Assembly: GCA_037893225.1 (NCBI GenBank)
Contig: JAZGUH010000615.1
Location: forward strand, 62,001 to 126,000
Source: Hippasteria phrygiana
Taxonomy: Eukaryota > Echinodermata > Asteroidea > Valvatida > Goniasteridae
Direction of reading: 5' to 3'
Length of the DNA stretch: 64,000 bases
The notes under the pieces were generated by a model, which searched no databases, was not told the origin of the DNA, and worked only from the letters and a program-made list of their open reading frames with translations. Below, in pieces: positions 13,359 through 20,219 of this stretch (position 1 is the first letter of the stretch; every line of letters starts with the position of its first letter). The translations under genes were made by a program, and so were the position numbers.

Positions 13359-16300
13359 ATTAATTCTTTCTGGATACCGAAACCAAGGATTCCTCAAAAG
13401 TGCATATCAGATGTAGCTCGAAAGCGCAGGAAGGCGAGGAAAGTACGACTGGGCCAACCGAGGGGGTGTCTGTATTATAAAAGGGGTGTTATGCAGTGGC
13501 AAGCCCATAGAGATTGGGGGGGGATCTTTTCTCTAAATTAGTTGGTGGAAAAAACTTTGTTGAGGAGCGTTCTCATAACATTAAATGTAGTGTACATGAT
13601 TGGTAATCCTCCCAATTGTTTTTTACTGAATTATTACGAAATACCTTACTAGACTGTAAGTTAATAGCAATCTCAATCATCCTGTGAAATGATTGCACCA
13701 GGTGTGCTGTCGTTTTCAAGAAAAGTGGAAATTTATATCGTTTTCTAACGATTTCCGGCCGGCAATCGTTGGAAAACTGCCCTGTAGCCTTTAGTCAAGG
13801 CGCGCGTGGCTACCCGGATGAGTGGTGCGCCCCGGACATGATAGGGTGTAACGCGTCCAGATAGCCATGCGCGCCTTGACTAAGGGCTATCATCCGCCCG
13901 ACGGTTGAAAACGAATGGCGTTTTTCTCTCGTTTTTTGTCGCCATCCAACAATGCAAAACTTTGAACAGGTCAGTGGAACGTTATTTTCTATACAATACT
14001 GACCCCCAAATCGGCCCATTTCTGAAAACTGCAACAATGACCAATCATGTACACTAACTTTAAATGTACACTAACTTTAAACTGTTAGGTATCAAAAATG
14101 ACTATTCAAGTATTAAAAAAGAAGTTACTTTGCCAGATGAGGTGCCATACTGTGAACAAGTAACAATGGATTTAGCACCAAGTAACAATGGATGTTCATT
14201 GTTGGTGCACCGTGTTTTATTTGTTAGATGTTCATAGTGACTGCCTAGTCAAAAACAAAATTGCCAGAAACTGGGTGTCGGTATCAACAAACACAGGGAT
14301 GGCACTAACAAAACAAATCCAAAAAAATGTTGGAGTAATCTAATGCCAATTTTGTATTTTCTGTTTTTCAGAACGGATGTTAGGGTGTATGCGATAGACG
14401 TGAACAAAGATGGCGGCTCATTTATCAAATACTGGGAAATCAAAGCGTAAGTTTGAGTAGTGAATGTCTCAAAATAACCCCCCCCCCCCCAGTATAGAGA
14501 GCTGGTATGACAATCAAGACTGGTGGTTAGTGCTTGCCGATTATTGAAATTCACTAATCGATTCTTTGTGGCAGACATTCAGGATTATTTAGTGTTCTAC
14601 TAAAATGCCCGTTTGGTTTTGGACTTTTTCCAATTGTGTGTCCTAATTCACCTTTGCTCTTTACGTCTCTGCTCAGGAAATGGGACATTGCAGGCTCAGC
14701 GGTGTCTAAATGTAGCTCCGGGATCGAGATTCGGACGGCCCGATCACCCGCCATCGCGAAGCAGGAATACGACGTGTCCATGATCGTTGGTGCAGCGTTA
14801 CTCATACTGGCCAGTTTCATCATCGTTGCTTCTATTTTGATGATCATCGCGGTCGTCTACATGTGGGATGAGTAAGTGACTGATAGGTAGACGGTTCACA
14901 GTATGGCGAAAACGGTGCCCTTGCTTCTGCCGACCACAGCTGACCATAACTGAGCATGAGCAGAAGGCATAATTTGTAATGTCAATATTTTTTGTTTTAA
15001 ATTATGTGTCATCGTACGGCATGTAAACGGAGAGGCAAACATCCAATAATAATTTCTAAAATAAAAAGTAACAAAACACTCAATCGTACTGGGCCTATAA
15101 GTTCACTAATCCACTAAGCCCCGCCCCTCGAATGCATTGACCAATGGGAGCTTCGTGTCGAACATTTCAGTCATGCTTATTGGGCCGTAGTCACAGCTGT
15201 GATTGGTCAAAACATGAAGCTTAATGGATCGGTCTATTGGCGACTTATCAACTTTTCTGAATAACGGAATATTCAACAATCGGTCACCAGAACCCAATTT
15301 ATAATGGAGATATTAAACATATCGCGTGGCAAACTTACCTGCTGAGTACCACAAGGAATGGACATCACGAAACATTGTTGCAGCCTAAAATATTTTTACT
15401 ATAAGCAGATCTTTCCTGTGCTTAGCAAAATTAGCAGCTCTATAAAATTAACCCGAGGTATACCTACCATTTTAAAGTGACTTAGTCTAAAAAGAACACA
15501 GTCGATTTCAGATACTTTGAGTACACATTTAAACACCCCGTGATATCCCATGCATCAGATCTGAAGGCGCGCGACACAACCCAGGCAGCATAGAAATGAA
15601 AGAATATTATTCTCATGCAAATTTGCCGAGTTCTCGATCGTCTGGAGATGTTCCCCATTGAAGTGTTCCTTATATCTCCTCCATTGTATCAGTGTAAAAC
15701 TGCAAGGTGGCAGGCAGATTTCTCGCAAATTGGACATGTTGATGCTGGAAGAGGACCAGAACCCATACCGGTACGGAGTCATAAACCCAGCCTTCATGGA
15801 TAACGAGTCGGTTGAGGAAGCATCCGTAGCGTAAGCCAATCAAGCTCGTTTTTTTTATCGAGCAGTATGGGTAGCTTTACGTAGGGAGCATGGGTGCACC
15901 CATTTTTCTGGACGCACTTCAGGGAGGGAACACAATGGCTTAATCATTCTATGATTATTCTCATGACTAGCTTTTAAAGGTACGATATAGATTTGGTACT
16001 GATTAAAGCCAAATTGTTTTAATCTGAAAGCTTACTGTTTATAAAGACGATACTAGTGCCAATCCTCAATGAGAAAGATTTCCATCCGAAATTCTGTCAT
16101 CTTCGAGGAAATTATACCTGAAAACCTGCACACACAAAATTGCTGTGGTTTGTTGCGATTTCAACAATCAAAATAAGTCCGTATGAACGTGCCCAACATC
16201 AGTTTCTTGTGACTTGGGTGGTAGAATCCCACAAAATGTAAGTGCTGTTTGCAACTGTGCCGTCAGCTCTGCAAATACTATATCATATCTTTAAAACACT

Positions 16301-19300
16301 CTAAAGGAGCTTCTCGAAATCAGACTACTTAGAACTTTACATCGCGAATATTGCATGTTCTAGTCGGGAACATCACCTGCAGGGAAAAAGCCTGGCAATT
16401 CCATTAGACTCGGGAATGACATCGGGAATGACATGTTCTAATTGGGAACATCGGGCATTCTAATCGAAAACATCGGCAACGAGGAAAAGCCTGGCGATTC
16501 CAGGTTATCCCATATTACACCATTGCAAACCGACTCTACCTGTTCCAATGAGGAACACGCAGCACTCCCAACGGAAACTTAAACCGTTCCAGAAGGGAGC
16601 ATTGCAAAGAGAACAGGAATGTCCCGACTTGGAGACACTCCCTGCAGTTGATTTTCAAGTCCCATATATCATTTGAACACACATCTTCACAGCCCAGAGT
16701 ATCCCAGGTGCTGCATCTGAAGGTGTCAATTAATACTAATATTCGTGCTTTACACAAATGTCTCATAGCGCTTCACAATTATTACACCTGGTCATCAGGT
16801 CATGAGATCAATTCTATGCAGCAGATCGAGCAGATCTGTTCTCTACCCTCACAGTTCCCCATTTATACTCCTAGGTGGAGAGAGGCAGTATAAAGTGTCT
16901 TGCCCAAGCACACAAGCACCATAATCCCCCGGCGGGGTTCAAACCCATATACCATCACACGTGAGTCGGACACGGTTACCATTGGACCAAGGTGCTCTAA
17001 TTAACCGAGAAGCGCAGTTGAGCACTATTTATTTTGCCTGGTACCCGGGACATATTTTATACATATGTTACCGCGGAACATCAACCATCAGTTGACAAAT
17101 TGTTGCTGCCCGACCTTTGAACTATTGTACTCCGTAATGGGACTTCAAAGATAAATAAGTGAAACATCTTCTGATTGTATATTCTTGCTGGTAGGCACGT
17201 GAGTGAAGAGGATAAGGAGGTTCAAACTAGTCTTTCAGAAGCTTCTTTGGGGACAGATGAGGAACCGGTTCTTGAGGAACCAAGATACGTGGACACCAGT
17301 GAGTATAAAGACCATTTTGTTTGAAACAGGGGTGTGGTTTTAAAACTATAAAGGGTGGATTATGAATGCCATGACAACCGACGACTGCAACTGTACACGA
17401 ACCGTCTTTGTGGCAGCTTTATCAAATTAGGAAAATCATGTGAAATGATTTCTTTTATTAAATACAGACACAAATGTGTTTTATTGATGTTGAACAGCTG
17501 CACAAATATCTCTAGTTTTTTTTTACATTTTCAAAGTGAACAAAGAAACTGGCAGGAGCGGGATTCGAACCTGCAACCTCCGGGTTACCGTACCGGCGCT
17601 CTACCAACTGAGCTATCTTGCCCTGTGTTGGCGGTCTCCCAAATTGTCAGTATCTTTGTTCGGGTGGCCGCTAGTCAGAAGTCATAAACCCAGAATGCCG
17701 TATAGCCAGGGATCACACCCAATTTTACGATACAACCTGGGAAGCGACATTGTGGGGATCACTCAATGAGGATACGACTTTTTAACTTATAATTCGTCAA
17801 ACAATCCACAAGGGAAACTGACTAGGTAAATTTGAATACATTTTCAAAGTGAACAAAGAAACTGGCAGGAGCGGGATTCGAACCTGCGACCTCCACGTTA
17901 CCGTACCGGCGCTCTACCAACTGAGCTATCTTGCCCTGTGTTGGCGGTCTCCCAAATTGTCAGTATCTTTGTTCGGGTGTTTTTTTTTTCTTTTTCTAAG
18001 AACTGCAATTCTGTTTTTTGATTTAATACTTTACGTGGCGTCTCTGCAAAACTTCATTATTTTTATCTTTAAAATATACATCTATTTCCTTAATATTAAG
18101 CCCTTCTGGTCGGCTGTTATTATTGGGGTGCTGGTATGCCGATACATGCTTGTGCAGCCAAGCGTAATGCAAACAATAGGTAAACAATGAATTGAGTACG
18201 TGCAGGAATGCGTCTATAGATGACAACCGGCCAGGTGGTCTTTTTTCTTCAAACCACGGCCATTTCCGTTGTCCGTATTCAAGAGATTAATGGATGTTGA
18301 ACATCTGCATAAGTGTAAATTAGAACAGAGATTTTCTCTTTTGCCCTTTCCCGACGTAATATATGAAGAGAGCCTGGGGGGGGGGGGAATTCACAGGCCT
18401 ACTCAGGCGGGATTCGAACCCACGACTTCCTGCGTACTAGTGCATAAGTATCTCTGGTTCTAAGAACGGCACTTGTGGTTTTGAGGTAGTTACTTCACAT
18501 GGTGTCTCTGTTTTGAAATAAGCATCTCTTTCCTTGTTTATTAACCTATTTTTGTTGACAATTTTCTCTAGATGTTGGCACTGAATCTTTGGGGAAGGGC
18601 CCAGTACATTATGAATCACAGGTGAATATGTTTGTGCTGTCTTCTCGTAATGACGTCTAGTTCAGAATTTAATTGTTTGCCTGTCGCTTGTAATCCAATG
18701 CTGTTGACAGTTTGTATTGTGAGTATTTTTAGTTCCGTCATTCTTTGGGACATGAAAAGGCATATTACAATAATCGGAGCTAAAACAAGTAACTCAACAA
18801 GAATGTTTTTCTGTCTGAAATAGTGAGAACCATTAAATAGTTGGTATGTTGCACGCTAATAAAGATGATGGTATATCCTTGAAAGTACAAGGCTCGTGTA
18901 CGGCTGCAGCTTATTCAAAGACCACGTTTCTATCTCGTACCTTGAGGGTAATTGTCTCCCTTGTTTTGAGAAAATAAAACTCAAAATCGGTGAACTGTGC
19001 AAAATATGGCCTCATAGTTCACTGCACGGTATATCAACCTAGCAACTATTTGGTTGTCAAACTTTTGAGATGTGATTTGAACGAGTTTTTCAGATGTAAA
19101 AATGTTTCAATCTCGAATGCGAAATAGACTTACTGTGGAAAAATGGTTGTTTCTCCTTGGAACTCGGAATGGCACGGAGCAACTTTGTATCCATTTATTT
19201 CAAAGCATCTCATCATATTTGTTCTGTATCTAAAAACAGGAGCTTGTGCTGGAGTTCTTGGAGTTGGAAGATTCTGAATGCGATGGGCCAGTAGTTTCCA

Positions 19301-20004
19301 AATTCGCTCACATCCAGACCAAGGAATATGATGATGTGGGGTATCACTACGATGTGCCGCAACCACAACCTGGGGTCGTGAACGAACAGGAGGGTGAAGT
19401 CGGTGACAAGCTAGATGACGAGTCAGGTGAGGTACAAAATGACAAGTTAGATGACGAGTCCAGCGAGGCAGCAGATGACAAGCTCGATGACAAGCTCGAT
19501 GACAAGCTCGATGACAAGCCCGATGACAAGCCCGATGACAAGCCTGATGACAAGCCCGATGACAAGCCCGATGACAAGCCCGATGACAAGCCCGATGACA
19601 AGCCCGATGACAAGCCCGATGACAAGCCCGATGACAAGCCCGATGACAAGCCCGATGACAAGCCCGATGACAAGCCCGATGACAAGCCCGATGACAAGCC
19701 CGATGACAAGCCCGTTGACAAGCCCGTTGACAATCCCGATGACAATCAACTACCAGAAAGTCCAGGCCAAGATCAAGAACCACCGCCAGAAAGGTCGGAC
19801 TCAAATGCACCCCTAACCCCACCACCGTCACCAGAGAGTAAGGAAGCCCCAACACCTCCTACCCCAAAGGCAGTCCACTTTGATTTGTCTGATCGCGTCT
19901 GCGACTGGAGCAGTTCCGCATCATCAGACAGCACATCACTGATGGACTTTGGGAGAGGGAGGTTGCCCGATTTCCTTGAAGAGATTGAAGTCACGCAACT
20001 CTAG
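555..20004 (+). CDS. Large non-classical cadherin, CDH23/PCDH15-like (3' part, 23 exons)
   Basis: This is a single-pass adhesion protein of the cadherin superfamily. The 23 exons join in one frame: 555-660, 1329-1646, 1820-1977, 2664-2874, 3767-3978, 4352-4525, 5311-5412, 5623-5752, 6474-6760, 6975-7130, 7442-7569, 8240-8355, 9578-9760, 10553-10719, 11259-11507, 11910-11998, 12870-12956, 14372-14446, 14677-14871, 15714-15830, 17195-17298, 18572-18621 and 19240-20004. They sum to 4179 nt, that is 1392 residues plus TAG, with every junction GT-AG. Seen: about seven cadherin repeats with linkers [18 protein letters not shown] and SDINDAKPV; a membrane-adjacent segment (residues ~900-1010) with VYAID and EIRT; a transmembrane helix (~1018-1044); and an acidic tail ending VTQL. 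Family knowledge: cadherin-23 and protocadherin-15 have such a juxtamembrane fold and PDZ-binding tails. Inference: a CDH23-type orthologue; PCDH15-like is the alternative. Earlier exons, including the signal peptide, lie before the window. Confidence 0.9.
1034..1242. mobile_element. MITE family D, copy 1 (intron of cadherin)
   Basis: The ends TAGAGGAATTTCACA and GTGGGATTCCTCTA are imperfect inverted repeats. About 210 bases match, in reverse orientation, the element at 32612-32845, with shared words such as GCGCACGATCAGCATAAAG and TTCATTCATGCATGAATTAA. Confidence 0.65.
1329..1646 (+). CDS. Cadherin exon 2
   Basis: The acceptor is TATTCGCAG and the donor GTATGTAC, phase 1 to phase 1. It encodes 106 residues starting [12 protein letters not shown] and ending [19 protein letters not shown] matches the '...Y.L.V.A.D' strand of a cadherin repeat, but the following linker is degenerate ([13 protein letters not shown]). 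Confidence 0.85.
1820..1977 (+). CDS. Cadherin exon 3
   Basis: The acceptor is CTTGAATAG and the donor GTACAAG, phase 1 to phase 0. [13 protein letters not shown] is the classic cadherin 'F.ID..TG.L' core, followed by [13 protein letters not shown]. Confidence 0.85.
2664..2874 (+). CDS. Cadherin exon 4
   Basis: The acceptor is CGCTATAG and the donor GTAATGC, phase 0 to phase 1. It carries [14 protein letters not shown], a calcium-poor variant of the DxNDNAPxF linker, then [20 protein letters not shown] of the next repeat. DCSDC is a close cysteine pair. Confidence 0.85.
3245..3368 (-). repeat. tRNA-like SINE family A with GAACAAAG inverted ends, copy 1
   Basis: The bases at 3258-3329 on the - strand form a 72-nt tRNA-like cloverleaf with A box TAGCTCAGTTGGTAGAGCG and B box GGTTCGAATCC. 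Outside it the copy is bounded by GAACAAAG and CTTTGTTC. Copies lie at 7727, 12030 (+), 17538, 17851 and 26453. Because it is repeated and has imperfect stems, I treat it as a SINE and not as a tRNA gene. Confidence 0.75.
3767..3978 (+). CDS. Cadherin exon 5
   Basis: The acceptor is TCTATCTCCAG and the donor GTAATATG, phase 1 to phase 0. It encodes [18 protein letters not shown], then [16 protein letters not shown] and the linker ASTNPPTF, again lacking the acidic DxNDN residues. Confidence 0.85.
4352..4525 (+). CDS. Cadherin exon 6
   Basis: The acceptor is TTGTTGTTGTAG and the donor GTGAGAT, phase 0 to 0, 58 codons. [19 protein letters not shown] matches the cadherin 'F.L...G.I.T...FDYE' core very well. 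Confidence 0.9.
4757..4835. repeat. Dispersed ~75-bp repeat family H, copy 1
   Basis: GAGTCTGTTGCTAGACTAGTCTG...TACCAAGACTTT recurs at 37583-37660, 57727-57800 and 61687-61755, always in intronic or intergenic DNA. Class unknown. Confidence 0.6.
5311..5412 (+). CDS. Cadherin exon 7 (DINDNAPEF linker)
   Basis: The acceptor is CTGTTCTCAG and the donor GTAAGGAG, phase 0 to 0, 34 codons. [17 protein letters not shown] is the canonical calcium-binding linker at the end of a cadherin repeat. Confidence 0.95.
5623..5752 (+). CDS. Cadherin exon 8
   Basis: The acceptor is GTATTTTGTAG and the donor GTAATAA, phase 0 to 1. It encodes [15 protein letters not shown]... and [22 protein letters not shown], the 'A.D.D...N..I.Y.I' start of a repeat. 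Confidence 0.9.
6474..6760 (+). CDS. Cadherin exon 9 (DLNDNSPTF linker)
   Basis: The acceptor is CTGTTTTCCAG and the donor GTGAGTG, phase 1 to 0, about 96 codons. [20 protein letters not shown], the canonical linker DLNDNSPTF and [10 protein letters not shown] span the end of one repeat and the start of the next. Confidence 0.95.
6975..7130 (+). CDS. Cadherin exon 10
   Basis: The acceptor is TTTCATTCTAG and the donor GTAAGAT, phase 0 to 0. [15 protein letters not shown] is the repeat core strand with 'TG.I'. Confidence 0.9.
7442..7569 (+). CDS. Cadherin exon 11 (unusual GTATTA donor)
   Basis: The acceptor is CGATTTTTCAG, phase 0 to 2. [21 protein letters not shown] is the typical 'V.A.D.G.P..S' strand. 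The donor GTATTA is inferred because it alone restores the frame to exon 12 (GA|G gives Glu) and skips the in-frame TAG just beyond. Confidence 0.75.
7727..7822 (-). repeat. tRNA-like SINE family A, copy 2 (A box deleted)
   Basis: It starts GAACAAAGATAACTGGCAG and keeps the B box, but lacks about 30 bases that hold the A box and 5' stem. It ends CTTTGTTC directly against a long poly-G tract. Confidence 0.7.
7823..7916. repeat. Poly-G and GGGGAGG low-complexity tract
   Basis: About 30 uninterrupted G are followed by GGGGAGG-type units up to 7916. The tract starts exactly where the family A SINE ends (TTTGTTCG) and replaces the GGGTGGGCG seen at other copies. Strong G-quadruplex potential and likely assembly or length uncertainty. 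Confidence 0.9.
8240..8355 (+). CDS. Cadherin exon 12
   Basis: The acceptor is TTATCTACAG and the donor GTAAGG, phase 2 to 1. It encodes [20 protein letters not shown] then DILTVSPAE. Repeat homology is weak; the call rests on splice sites and frame continuity. Confidence 0.7.
8609..8920 (+). mobile_element. piggyBac-type MITE family B, copy 1
   Basis: It starts TTAACCCCTTGTGTCC and ends ATTATTCAAGAGGT, the decayed inverted terminus. It shares over 250 bases with 51309-51618, including GGGGGCTGGTATGCCAAGAA and CTTGGAGCCCCCTTTCG. Confidence 0.65.
9578..9760 (+). CDS. Cadherin exon 13 (LDREN core, RAKR basic site)
   Basis: The acceptor is CTGTATCAG and the donor GTACGTAC, phase 1 to 1. [20 protein letters not shown] is a textbook 'LDRE....Y.V.V.A' cadherin strand. 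It is followed by the cysteine-bounded insertion CNTTVEANC and RAKRQ, a possible furin site at residues ~752-755. Confidence 0.9.
10281..10345 (-). repeat. tRNA-like fragment, - strand
   Basis: On the - strand TTGGTGTAATGGTCTTCTG resembles an A box and D arm and GGTTCGATTCC is a B box. The 5' acceptor strand does not pair with the 3' end (ACCAGGTGC), so it is a pseudo-tRNA or SINE head. Confidence 0.5.
10553..10719 (+). CDS. Cadherin exon 14 (SDINDAKPV linker)
   Basis: The acceptor is CTATACTCAG and the donor GTAAAGC, phase 1 to 0. [18 protein letters not shown] is a near-canonical linker, then [19 protein letters not shown] opens the last cadherin repeat. Confidence 0.9.
10971..11025. repeat. 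11-bp tandem repeat (CCCGCGTCAAC)
   Basis: Four direct copies of an 11-base unit. The sequence to about 11190 keeps repeating AACCCAGGTTGA-like words. Intron before cadherin exon 15. Confidence 0.8.
11259..11507 (+). CDS. Cadherin exon 15 (last cadherin repeat)
   Basis: The acceptor is GTTTTTTTGTAG and the donor GTTAGTATT, phase 0 to 0, 83 codons. [15 protein letters not shown] and [20 protein letters not shown] carry the A.DAD calcium site and the core strand of the membrane-proximal repeat. Confidence 0.9.
11571..11808 (+). mobile_element. piggyBac-type MITE family B, copy 2 (5' end lost)
   Basis: From GATGTGCAGCCAACG through TTGGAGCCCCCTTTCGTG to CCGTATTCAAGAGCTTAA. It lies in the intron after cadherin exon 15. 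The terminal TTAA side is kept on the right only. Confidence 0.6.
11910..11998 (+). CDS. Cadherin exon 16 (membrane-adjacent domain, part 1)
   Basis: The acceptor is GGTCAATCCCAG and the donor GTAAGTGG, phase 0 to 2. It encodes [20 protein letters not shown]. From memory, [11 protein letters not shown] resembles the start of the cadherin-23 membrane-adjacent domain (VKIVINEIPDRV). Confidence 0.8.
12030..12135 (+). repeat. tRNA-like SINE family A, copy 3, diverged, + strand
   Basis: The order is ACAAATTAGGAGACCGCCAAC, a degenerate A box (GCAGTCGGTAG), then TGTTCAAATCCTACTCCTGCCAG. This matches the reverse complement of the other family A copies. Confidence 0.55.
12870..12956 (+). CDS. Cadherin exon 17 (membrane-adjacent domain, part 2)
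   Basis: The acceptor is TTTTGTCCCCAG and the donor GTAATAA, phase 2 to 2. It encodes [20 protein letters not shown]. The acceptor was chosen because it keeps the frame. An upstream AG after CGTTTCAG was rejected because it breaks it. Confidence 0.75.
13045..13256. mobile_element. MITE with TTAACCCCTTGAGTACGG termini (piggyBac-type, family B2)
   Basis: It has clear inverted termini TTAACCCCTTGAGTACGG and CCGTACGCAAGGGGTTAA, each ending in TTAA. The inner part holds ACACAATAATCCAACAATGG, which also occurs (reversed) in the 63263-63452 element. Confidence 0.75.
13327..13357. repeat. (TTTA)n microsatellite
   Basis: About seven perfect TTTA units in the intron between cadherin exons 17 and 18. 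Confidence 0.9.
13785..13889. mobile_element. Inverted-repeat element, 28-bp arms
   Basis: The left arm TAGCCTTTAGTCAAGGCGCG and right arm CGCGCCTTGACTAAGGGCTA face each other around about 48 bases. A second palindrome (AACGATTTCCGGCCGGCAATCGTT) lies just left of it. Confidence 0.65.
14372..14446 (+). CDS. Cadherin exon 18 (membrane-adjacent domain, VYAID)
   Basis: The acceptor is TCTGTTTTTCAG and the donor GTAAGTTT, phase 2 to 2. [15 protein letters not shown] matches the 'L.VYAID' strand that I recall from protocadherin-15. Confidence 0.85.
14677..14871 (+). CDS. Cadherin exon 19 (transmembrane helix)
   Basis: The acceptor is TCTCTGCTCAG and the donor GTAAGTGA, phase 2 to 2. [20 protein letters not shown] closes the membrane-adjacent domain. 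It is followed by a 27-residue hydrophobic stretch ([13 protein letters not shown] to AVVY) that stops at WDE. Confidence 0.92.
15714..15830 (+). CDS. Cadherin exon 20 (juxtamembrane tail)
   Basis: The acceptor is AAGGTGGCAG and the donor GTAAGCC, phase 2 to 2. It encodes [20 protein letters not shown] then [23 protein letters not shown]-type motifs are common in cadherin tails. The basic start (SRK) fits the inside-positive rule. Confidence 0.85.
16927..16997 (-). repeat. tRNA-like fragment, - strand
   Basis: On the - strand TTGGTCCAATGGTAACC resembles an A box and GGGTTTGAACCCC a B box at tRNA spacing. The acceptor ends (GAGCACC and CCGGGG) do not pair, so a functional tRNA is unlikely. 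Confidence 0.45.
17195..17298 (+). CDS. Cadherin exon 21 (acidic tail)
   Basis: The acceptor is CTTGCTGGTAG and the donor GTGAGTAT, phase 2 to 1. It encodes [20 protein letters not shown] and [13 protein letters not shown]. There is no domain; it is a charged, probably disordered tail. Confidence 0.8.
17538..17661 (-). repeat. tRNA-like SINE family A, copy 4
   Basis: The tRNA-like part is 17551-17622. Its acceptor arm GGCAAGA/TCCTGCC has one mismatch and both internal promoter boxes are intact. The anticodon loop would read GGT (Thr) but has C at position 33 where T is universal, and its stem is weak, so it is unlikely to be a working tRNA. Confidence 0.75.
17851..17974 (-). repeat. tRNA-like SINE family A, copy 5 (tandem with copy 4)
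   Basis: It is nearly identical to copy 4 and lies 190 bases away in the same orientation. The sequence between them (CCACAAGGGAAACTGACTAGG ... CATTTTCAAAGT) also precedes copy 2, so the full repeat unit extends beyond the inverted ends. Confidence 0.75.
18124..18289 (+). mobile_element. piggyBac-type MITE family B, copy 3 (internally deleted)
   Basis: It has GGGGTGCTGGTATGCC, then skips the central GGAGCCCC region, and resumes at TTGAGTACGTGCAGGAATGCG to CCGTATTCAAGAGATTAA. Confidence 0.6.
18395..18446 (-). repeat. tRNA-like fragment related to 125-212
   Basis: On the - strand GCAGGAAGTCGTGGG is followed by the B box GGGTTCGAATCCCGCC, matching the fragment at 125-212. Only the 3' half is present. 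Confidence 0.45.
18572..18621 (+). CDS. Cadherin exon 22 (50-nt exon)
   Basis: The acceptor is CAATTTTCTCTAG and the donor GTGAATAT, phase 1 to 0. It encodes [17 protein letters not shown]. It is short but has strong splice sites and keeps the frame. Confidence 0.75.
19240..20004 (+). CDS. Cadherin terminal coding exon with DDKP repeat and C-terminal VTQL
   Basis: The acceptor is TCTAAAAACAG, phase 0, and it ends at TAG 20002-20004. It begins [20 protein letters not shown] and [12 protein letters not shown], then a 22-unit DDKL/DDKP array, a proline-rich part ([20 protein letters not shown]) and [10 protein letters not shown]. The last residues form a class I PDZ ligand (T-x-L). The reverse strand is also open here, but only as a shadow of the 12-bp repeat. 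Confidence 0.92.
   Translation, partial: ELVLEFLELEDSECDGPVVSKFAHIQTKEYDDVGYHYDVPQPQPGVVNEQEGEVGDKLDDESGEVQNDKLDDESSEAADDKLDDKLDDKLDDKPDDKPDDKPDDKPDDKPDDKPDDKPDDKPDDKPDDKPDDKPDDKPDDKPDDKPDDKPDDKPDDKPVDKPVDNPDDNQLPESPGQDQEPPPERSDSNAPLTPPPSPESKEAPTPPTPKAVHFDLSDRVCDWSSSASSDSTSLMDFGRGRLPDFLEEIEVTQL
19474..19737 (+). repeat. In-frame 12-bp coding minisatellite, 22 units
   Basis: The GATGACAAGCCC unit is repeated without frame change: 3 DDKL, 17 DDKP, then VDKP and VDNP (residues ~1217-1304). The interior units are nearly identical at DNA level, with one CCT and CTC variants at the edge. This implies recent slippage or unequal exchange. Confidence 0.95.
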
Positions 20005-20212
20005 GACTTTAGTCTGGAGGATGCTACAAGCTGAACCGATAGAAGTCTTCCCTAGATTCTACCTGATTACAAATGTAGCAGAAATTCGGATGCATTTCAG
20101 GGAGGTACTTAATTCTAAGCTGCAAAAATGTTGACATAGCTAATATATGCAACATTTCATATAACTCGCTTTCAACATTTTAAAGTGCCTTGTAGATATT
20201 CACGTTTGCTAC

Positions 20213-20218
20213 ATTAAA
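20213..20218 (+). terminator. Candidate poly(A) signal ATTAAA of the cadherin gene
   Basis: ATTAAA lies about 210 bases after the cadherin stop. A canonical AATAAA at 21761-21766 is an alternative that would give a long 3' UTR. Confidence 0.35.
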
Positions 20219-20219
20219 G

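Noticed and set aside
17551..17622. Functional tRNA-Thr (GGT) gene on the - strand
   Set aside because: C at position 33, weak anticodon stem, mismatch in acceptor and T stems, and at least five sister copies in 25 kb indicate a SINE.
19130..19855. Long - strand open frame with a His-Arg-Ala-Cys repeat opposite the cadherin tail
   Set aside because: It is the shadow of the 12-bp coding minisatellite. The + strand frame continues a verified 23-exon gene with domain homology.
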